From the NCBI GenBank assembly GCA_030522415.1, contig CM060131.1:1684501-1748500 (forward strand): a DNA stretch of 64,000 bases, read 5' to 3'. Shown here piece by piece: positions 57,509 through 64,000 of this stretch. How positions within the stretch are numbered: position 1 is the stretch's first letter; each line of letters opens with the position of its first letter. The position numbers were made by a program, and so were the translations under genes. The notes beneath the pieces are model-generated. The model was given only the letters and a program-made list of their open reading frames with translations. It was not told where the DNA came from and did no database searches. This DNA is from Channallabes apus. Taxonomy: Eukaryota; Chordata; Actinopteri; Siluriformes; Clariidae.

Positions 57509-59998
57509 TGGTGTTATTCTATCACTTGTTAGTTCTGACAATTTTTGCTCACCTATTTTAGCGCTAGTCTTTCTGCATGTCACACACCTGGAGAGAAACT
57601 TTCTCACGAGTGAGTTAGCAGTTGGAATCCAGTATTTCTGCCGCAATTCTGAAAGCATGTAATTTCTACCACTGTGTCCAATCTTTTCATGAACGTCTCT
57701 TAATATTAACATTGCGATATGTGAGTCTTTAGGTATAATGACTGGGTGTTTAACGTGCTCTGGCATTGTGGACCTGCCGAGACGTCCTCCGACTCTCAGC
57801 AATCCATCCTGTAGTACTGAGTCCAGTTTGGACAAGCAACTGTTTCTTTTTACAGATGCCTTGCATTTTTGCTGTGTGGGAATTCCCTTTTTGAATTCTG
57901 CTGCTGCTTTACCCTTTTGCAGCGTGGAAATTTCTTCCTTAAATTTTTGTCTTTGAGTGAACTTAATGATTTTGTTTTCTGCACTTCTATCTACTTGTGT
58001 TTTGACCCTTTCTGTTTTTTGTTTGAGCATGTCTCTGATGTGAAAGATCCAGGCAATGGATCTTTTTAACTTGTGCCACTCAGAGAGATAATTAATCAAT
58101 TTACTCATTGCGTCTGTGCAGGTGATGTTTTTCATGAACTTTTCACAGGATGCCCTCCTGGACGCAGAGTCAGCTGGGTTTTTTGAGGTATTGACGTACC
58201 CCCATTGCTGTGGCTTGGTTATTATAGTGGCAATTCTGTTGGCCACAAAGGTTTTAAAACGAAGTTTTTCGTTATCAATGTATCTCAAAACAGTTGTACT
58301 GTCAGTCCAAAACATAGAGTCCAGCAATTTCAATTCTAGCTGTTCTTTCAACATTTTGTCATTTTTTACAGCGACCACTGCTGCGGTCAGTTCCATGCGT
58401 GGAATAGTGGTCTGTTTCAGGGGTGCTACATGAGAGTTTCCCATCATGAATGCGCAATGTGTGAGTCCATCAGCATTTACTAACCTGAGGTATGAGACAA
58501 CTCCGTATCCCATTTCACTCGCACCCGAGAAATGATGGAGTTGCGCTGTAGCTGTAACTCCGAAGTCGGCTGGATTCATGCACCTTGCTACGCTGAACTC
58601 GGACAGTTGGGTCAACTCTTGCAGCCGTGTTTTCCATGCCTTTGCAAACTGCTCGGGAATGTCGTCATCCCATGCAAGTTTTTCTTTACATAACTGCTGC
58701 ATTAGAATTTTAGCTGGCAGTATGACAGGTGCGAGAAAACCTAAGGGGTCGTAGATTGAGCTAGTGATTGAGAATATTCCTTGTCTAGTCACAGGTCATT
58801 CTTTTAGACTAATTTTAAACTTTAAAATGTCTGAATCAATGAACCAAAGCACCCCAAGAGCTCTCTCAATGGGCAGTGCATCGTTACTCAAGTCTAAGTC
58901 TCTCATGTCTTTGATTTTTTTCACTCTCAGGAATGAAAATCAGTAGGGCGCGGCTATTGTTTGCCCACTTAGTGAAGTTAAACCCTCCGCTTGCAAAGAG
59001 ACTTGTGAGATCGTTGTATAGGGCGACTGCTTGATCATGACTCGGAACGGATTTCAGGCAGTCGTCTACGTAGAAGTTTTTAAGTACTGTATTGACTGCC
59101 ACAGCAGGTGCGTTGCTGCGGTTTTCTTCCGCTGTCTTTCTAAGGGCGAAGTTGGCAACGCTTGGGGACAATTTTGCACCGAACAAATGAACTACCATTT
59201 TATACTCAACTAAATCTTGGTTCACGTCTCCATTTGGCCACCATAGGAAGCGCAGCAGATCTGTGTCCTTCTCGGGGACTCTCACTTGATCTGCCATCAT
59301 GGCAATTTCTTCTTGTCTAAAGTGTGTGAGCACGCCAATAAGTCGAACAGTCGAAAACCACCCTTAGTTTATTCTTTTGAGGATGATAGACGCCATGATG
59401 CGGTATGTACCACACGTGACCGTCTTGACGGTTTACGTGATGTGTAGGGACCCTGACTGCATGACCCTTTTTTAGCATATCATTCATGAAGTTTGTGTAC
59501 TCCTTGTGAAAGGAGCTATTGCTAGTAAGTTTCCTTTTGAGATTCAATACGCGCTGCATAGCTGAATTTCGGTTGTTGGGCATTTGAACGGATGCTTTCT
59601 TAAGTGGGAGGCCGAAGTAGAAGTGATTATCTGTGAACCGCAGGGAGTTATTAACGAGATCTATGAACTGATAATCTTCTTGTGACATCTTTGCCTTGTC
59701 ATCGCAATTTCGGTCGGGAAAATCATGGTTATATTGCTCTATCAGCATTCGATCTACACTTTCAATAGAGGTTCGGTTAACTGTAACGCTCGCTGGTTCG
59801 TTATTGGGCTGGCTGTCCTCGATGGGTTCTCTGAGAGGCCCGTTCACGATCCAGCCGAGGGGGGTCCGTACTGCGTATGGTCCCATGTGCCTGCTATTAA
59901 TGATTTGCGATGGTTCTAAGAGCTCGTACTCTCTATTGCCTATGAGAATTTCGATTCCAGCGTTAATCTGGGGCAGTTTTACGTTGCTAAGGTACAGA
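57509..59998 (-). pseudogene. BEL-2 pol (RT-RNase H-integrase N-terminus), minus strand
   Basis: The protease/RT N-terminal side (59317-59995: LPQINAGIEILIGNREYELL, NVRHVWYIP-like [19 protein letters not shown]) is followed by RT ([20 protein letters not shown] and the catalytic box FYVDDCLKSVPS near 59050). RNase H follows ([33 protein letters not shown]), then the integrase HHCC domain (HEKIGHSGRNYMLSELRQKY, CVTCRK). It is broken at both ends, by the DIRS at 57508 and by the plus-strand LTR at 59998. Small deletions (loss of the segment before MADQVRVPEK) and frameshifts are present. Confidence 0.85.
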
Positions 59999-60820
59999 TG
60001 TCACCTTTAAGACTGCGCGTGTTTTCACGCGAGAGGCCGCAATTTAGCACGCAGCGTGCCACGACTTGCCAGAGGCAACATTCAGGAATTTTAAATAAAT
60101 GTGTTGTGCTTCACTGAATATCCGCCAGATGGCGCATGGAAGGACTTTATCTAAAAGCCAGACCAAGTACAAATGAATTGTGTATAAGGCTAACCGTTAA
60201 CCTAAAACAATATTGTTTCCAATGCTGTAGCAAACATTAATTTTATTTTGTTTTACAACAGACATTTCATAATGAACGTGTGTATATGTGCTTCATGTTA
60301 TTTTCATAATGATGAAATGAGATGCCCAAATTCGTGCTTTAAAAGTTTCTTATATAGTTTTTGTAATGTCTTAACAGGTACAAAATAATGAAAGACATGA
60401 CCATGCCGCGGTTTAAATGGTCTTGAAATTTATTTAATTTCCTGATAGTAGGCTATCTGATCGTGTTAACTATGCGAATGTCCTGATTCGTGAATATGCC
60501 AACATGTCTTATTTAAAATGTAAAAATGTGTCGCCATCATCAGAAGACATGAATTAACAATGTGTATGTGTTTGTATGTGCATATATTATATAAGTATGT
60601 GTTTGTGTGCATATCTCATATGTGACATTCATATAAAATGCAATTCATGATAAGTGTATGTTGTTAAAGTATTTGTGGATATGTATGTAATGATGCGGCT
60701 CGCGCGAGGGGCAGAGCCGCGCATAAGCTGTTCAGAACGGGCCGGGTCGTGACACCGGAGAGAGAGTGAGGGAGAGCAACGCGCATCAGTTTAGCGCGCG
60801 CTCTCGGGTTAAAGTGCACA
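59999..60820 (+). repeat. BEL-2 LTR, 3' copy (uninterrupted)
   Basis: TGTCACCTTTAAGACTGCG...GGTTAAAGTGCACA, ~820 bp, TG...CA ended. It contains a NRF/GC-rich promoter-like part (CGGCTCGCGCGAGGGGC) and provides the empty sites for both insertions in the 5' LTR. Confidence 0.75.
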
Positions 60821-60989
60821 AAGCACAAACTCTACCCTCTCTCTTCCTATAAATCCTCAGTAAAGCCATAAGTCCCAAGAGCATCTTTAGTTTTTTGTTT
60901 TAGTTTCCAGAATCCCGTCTGTTCTCGCGTAGACGGCGGAGCTGTGGTTATTTTGTGTTTTCAGTTTTCTTTTGAAAAAGATTCATTAC

Positions 60990-61105
60990 AAAACAATGAA
61001 AGACATGACAATCTGATAGTATTAACTATGCGAATGTCCTGAATATGCCAACATATATTATTTAAAACGAAAAAATGTGTTGCCATCATCAGAACATCAG
61101 AAGAC
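60990..61105 (+). repeat. Partial internal LTR duplicate
   Basis: Diverged copy of 60390-60555 (GAAAGACATGAC, AACTATGCGAATGTCCTGA, TGTGTTGCCATCATCAGAA) just after the 3' LTR. Confidence 0.7.
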
Positions 61106-61112
61106 ATGCATG

Positions 61113-61115
<3 letters not shown>

Positions 61116-61164
<49 letters not shown>
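61116..61164. repeat. (TA)n microsatellite
   Basis: About 24 uninterrupted TA units. Confidence 0.92.
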
Positions 61165-61167
<3 letters not shown>

Positions 61168-62182
61168 CAGGGCCGTGCAGAGACGTTTAAAGGGGCGGGT
61201 GCTCAAAGTTAAAAAAGATAGAACATGCTGAATAACAACAACTCACATTCATAATGAATCTAATATGGAATTGCATCATACTGTATGACTGTCATCAGGT
61301 CGGGACAATGCAAAGCAAATGTAACCTATGTTTTACCTGATGGCGTACAATGTTGCTGTTGATTATTATATTATTAGTAATAATTTTTAAGAATCTATAC
61401 ACATAAAACACACAAACAGGCACATGCAGTGCTTATTAAATGTTTAAACTGTAGAGATACAATAATTTTTTTGCTGGAAAATCAGCATTTTATCTAATTT
61501 GAAATATAAACCTAATATTATCTGTTACTTAATATATTTTCTTTAAAAACAGTGTTTTTTTATATCGTAAATATAATAATCCATAATTATGAGGATATCC
61601 ATATTAGATGGCTTTTAGTGAAATAAAACTGTAACTTACTTTAAAACTAAACATGTTCCCTAAAATGGTGGACAGAGCTACAGACCCCCCTGTAACCCCC
61701 TTACCCAGTTAGCTAGCAGTAAATGACCACCACTACTTGTGCAGTTCATAAAAGGACAGGTAATTTTTGTCGCATTGTTACACAAACAACACGCTCATTT
61801 ATTTCAATTCATTTGTTGTTATAGACTATAGTGAGCTGTACACCCTATTTACTGTTTTGTTACAGTCTGCACCTTCCAGTTGATTTGCCTTATTCTCCTC
61901 CAGCTCCGCACCGCCCAGCCTGCAGAAAATGCGTGTGCACTTTCGTACCCGGCTCGTAACGAGCGCGCTCTGACCTCAAGGGCGAGCATTGGTTAATGGC
62001 AGGCATGTGACTGATGCAAGCCAGATCCTTTTATTTAGCAAAATTGAGATTAATAGTTACATTTTATTGTTGAGGGGCAAAGACAGGGCTCCATATGCAC
62101 ATACACATAAAAAAGGGCACTTGAGGCATCCTGGAGGAAAGGGGCGGGCACCCGCCGCCCCCCCCCCCTCTGCACGTGCCTG
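61168..62182. mobile_element. Non-autonomous DNA transposon, hAT-like termini
   Basis: The ends CAGGGCCGTGCAGAG and CTCTGCACGTGCCTG are inverted with three mismatches. The subterminal AAAGGGGCGGGTG and GGGGCGGGCACCCGCC are also related. The flanks TATATGTG and TATACAGA match only at TATA, so an 8-bp duplication is not proven. No transposase. Confidence 0.55.
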
Positions 62183-62190
62183 TATACAGA

Positions 62191-62475
62191 TGTCGCCTTT
62201 AAGACTGCGCGTGTTTTCCCGCGGGATGCCGCAATTTAGCGCGCGGCGTGCCGCGACTTGCCGGAGGCAACATTCGGGAATTTTAAATAAATGTGTTGCG
62301 CTTCACTGAATATCCGCCAGATGGCACATGGAAGGACTTTATCTAAAAGCCGGACCAAGTACAACAATGAATGTAAAGACGCAGATGAACAGTGCTGAAG
62401 CGAACATGAATTTTATTTTGTTTTATAATAGATCTTTCATGATGATTGAGTGTATATGTGCTTCACATTATCAAA
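62191..62475 (+). repeat. BEL-2 LTR 5' fragment
   Basis: TGTCGCCTTTAAGACTGCG through GATTGAGTGTATATGTGCTT matches the first ~290 bases of 59999-60820, with a ~30-base internal loss. Confidence 0.8.
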
Positions 62476-62708
62476 CACAGGCAAAGGAGACAGAAATTAT
62501 TGAGGGATCCTCTGAAAAAAGTAAACCTAGCTATCGTTCGTTCCTCATTCCATTAGTAAAAAAAATAATTTGCTCTTTTTAACTAAAGTGTCTAATTTAT
62601 GCTTATGGGTGAATCTTTTTTTTTTTTTTTTTTCTTTAGTATAATTCTGTTTACAGCAGTGAAATGTTTCATTTTGATCAAGGTACTCTTATTAGGTTGA
62701 GTGTGATT

Positions 62709-62720
62709 TGCGCATGCGCA
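62709..62720. promoter_or_regulatory. NRF1-type palindrome TGCGCATGCGCA
   Basis: A perfect NRF1 consensus palindrome about 190 bases before a candidate first-exon ATG, with nearby TGACGTT and CACATGAC (E-box-like) motifs. Confidence 0.5.
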
Positions 62721-62902
62721 GTCTTTAGACCATAGTTTTGCCGGTATAATTTTATTTCCGCCTCAAACCGGAGCATGACGTTGAAACAAGGAAGGATATC
62801 AGAACCTGTATTTCAGTTACTGTTAGTTAAAGCCCCTGATTAAACTTAAATCTAATCCATTCACAAAGGACATTTCTGCTTCAAACCGTGTCACATGACC
62901 TC

Positions 62903-62978
62903 ATGACGCAGCATTATCATGGACTGAGTCACCTTCTGCTGCGGGCGGAGATTCTCAAAGAAAACTCCTTTAAACCAG
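62903..62978 (+). CDS. Candidate first coding exon, gene continues to the right
   Basis: From ATG at 62903 the frame reads MTQHYHGLSHLLLRAEILKE then NSFKP and ends at a strong donor (CCAG|GTAAGAAA). A short upstream ATG frame (22 codons, from 62776) precedes it. A second exon candidate at 63404-63568 (T tract then AAG; donor CTG|GTATGT) is open in a different phase (FLRIISAPLQARLLVSLDKQ ... stop), so the two do not join directly. The product is unknown and could also be a 5'UTR. Confidence 0.35.
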
Positions 62979-63403
62979 GTAAGAAAGCAAACTCGTGTCA
63001 TTTCTATGTTAAATGTATCTCTTATATGAGCAAATTCATGATTTATGTCAGGAACAACTACTTTGTAGATTGAGTTTTGTGTCCGTGTTTGCTACTGTAG
63101 CTAAAACCACCTATATTACCTGCATTAGCATTAGCTAACTAACGTGGTGATTTTCAAAAACACCGGAGTTTATACAGTAAGTCAGCGGCAGTAAGAAAAT
63201 AATTATATTTAAGTACCGTTGGTTAACGATGTAAAAATTAATAGGAAAGTGACGTAAACATAGAACAAGCTAATTTGGAGTGAGTGCTGTTTGTAGTGTA
63301 CTGCTTTCTATACTTTATACATACTGTAATTAAGATTTGCTAACATAAGAACTTGAGCCGGTCCAATCTTTGTTTTTACCTTTTTTTTTTTTTTTTTTTT
63401 TAA

Positions 63404-63568
63404 GATCAGTAATGAGTTTCTGAGAATTATATCTGCTCCACTTCAAGCAAGATTACTGGTTTCCTTGGACAAGCAACACTACAAACTAATTGAGATCATC
63501 AGAAACTAGGGAGGAACCCGTCAGAGAGAAGACCAGAGATATAATCTTCATCTTCAAGTTCTTGATCT
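63404..63568 (+). other. Candidate internal exon
   Basis: It is preceded by a 20-base T run and AAG acceptor and followed by GATCTG|GTATGT. The frame EFLRIISAPLQARLLVSLDK...IEIIRN is open to TAG at about 63507. It might be a 3'-coding exon of another transcript or non-coding. Confidence 0.3.
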
Positions 63569-64000
63569 GGTATGTACTCGCTCAAAAGCAGAAATTAGCT
63601 TGGTGTCAAATGTAATCTTGTGAATGGAAGCCACAGGACCTGAGCAAGGCATCCACATCAAGTTGGCTGTGATGCACTAAATTAAAACATAACTAGCAGA
63701 ATAAAACTTTAGTTTAACTTGTTCACAGGTTAGTGTATGCTGTCTGAATACAGGTTTCAATGTCTGCCATGTTCATTTTTTCACGCTTTACAAGCCTAAC
63801 ATAACCAACAATACTATGTTTGTTTTTATGTCCCTAGAGCCTGGAGGTGATTACCTCCTGAAATTAATACTTAAAATAATAAACTTTATCATTAAAACAT
63901 AATGTGTGTATATGTATGTCAGTTATTTTGGCCTATTTATTGAGCTAATTACATTTATCATGCTGCACCATAATCCTAGGTGTTTTTTTCACTCATAGGG
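63569..64000. other. No gene recognised
   Basis: Presumed intron or flank. An AATAAA lies near 63878. No further ORF. Confidence 0.4.

Overview
This window looks like a repeat-rich stretch of a teleost fish nuclear genome, probably otophysan and possibly catfish-like. Coding regions are split by introns, there are no operons, and almost every long open frame belongs to a fish-type transposable element. These include L2-clade LINEs with ATTGA-type tails, BEL/Pao and DIRS1-like retroelements, tRNA-derived SINEs with V-SINE and UnaL2-like features, and hAT-like MITEs. The species cannot be named from sequence alone.

Layout. 1-3395: minus-strand copy of L2 family 'A', running off the left edge. 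3937-7940: a foldback element whose ~0.66 kb inverted arms each carry a tRNA-like Pol III box A/box B pair and which contains further nested palindromes. 8966-9445 and 20487-20890: an inverted pair of a promoter-like repeat enclosing a near full-length L2-A (9930-15290, plus) and an L2 family 'B' copy (15681-20003, minus), each carrying an L2 insertion of the other family. 21673-22111: the best host gene, a single-domain Ly6/uPAR GPI-anchored protein resembling Bouncer/SPACA4. 22957-23500: a hAT MITE with a perfect 8-bp duplication. 24490-25200: a decayed coiled-coil ORF. 27990-35521: a BEL/Pao element flanked by head-to-head (inverted) 5' ends, with a SINE and a solo LTR inserted. 35527-39730: second L2-B copy. 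40361-42050: a TG...CA repeat with a minisatellite and a LINE-type insertion.

42280-48300 is the least repeat-dominated part. It holds several candidate host exons on the minus strand: the terminal exons of a membrane protein at 47650-48301, a terminal exon of unknown type at 46885-47185, and weaker exons at 42281 and 43056. It also has a GATA/TATC palindrome at 44270-44770. 48503-60820 is a nested stack: plus-strand LTRs (48503-51270 and 59999-60820) surround a plus-strand BEL gag, then a DIRS1-like element with both termini and an internal complementary region (52638-57508), then a minus-strand BEL pol. 60990-62475 holds more fragments. 62700-63570 has an NRF1-type site and a possible first exon of a gene that continues off the right edge.

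The elements do not form a pathway. They record repeated nested insertion, and several target duplications allow the relative order to be read. The points most worth following up are the tRNA-carrying foldback, the in-frame ORF1-UGA-ORF2 layout shared by two L2 families, the intact DIRS gag inside an otherwise dead element, and the Bouncer-like gene.
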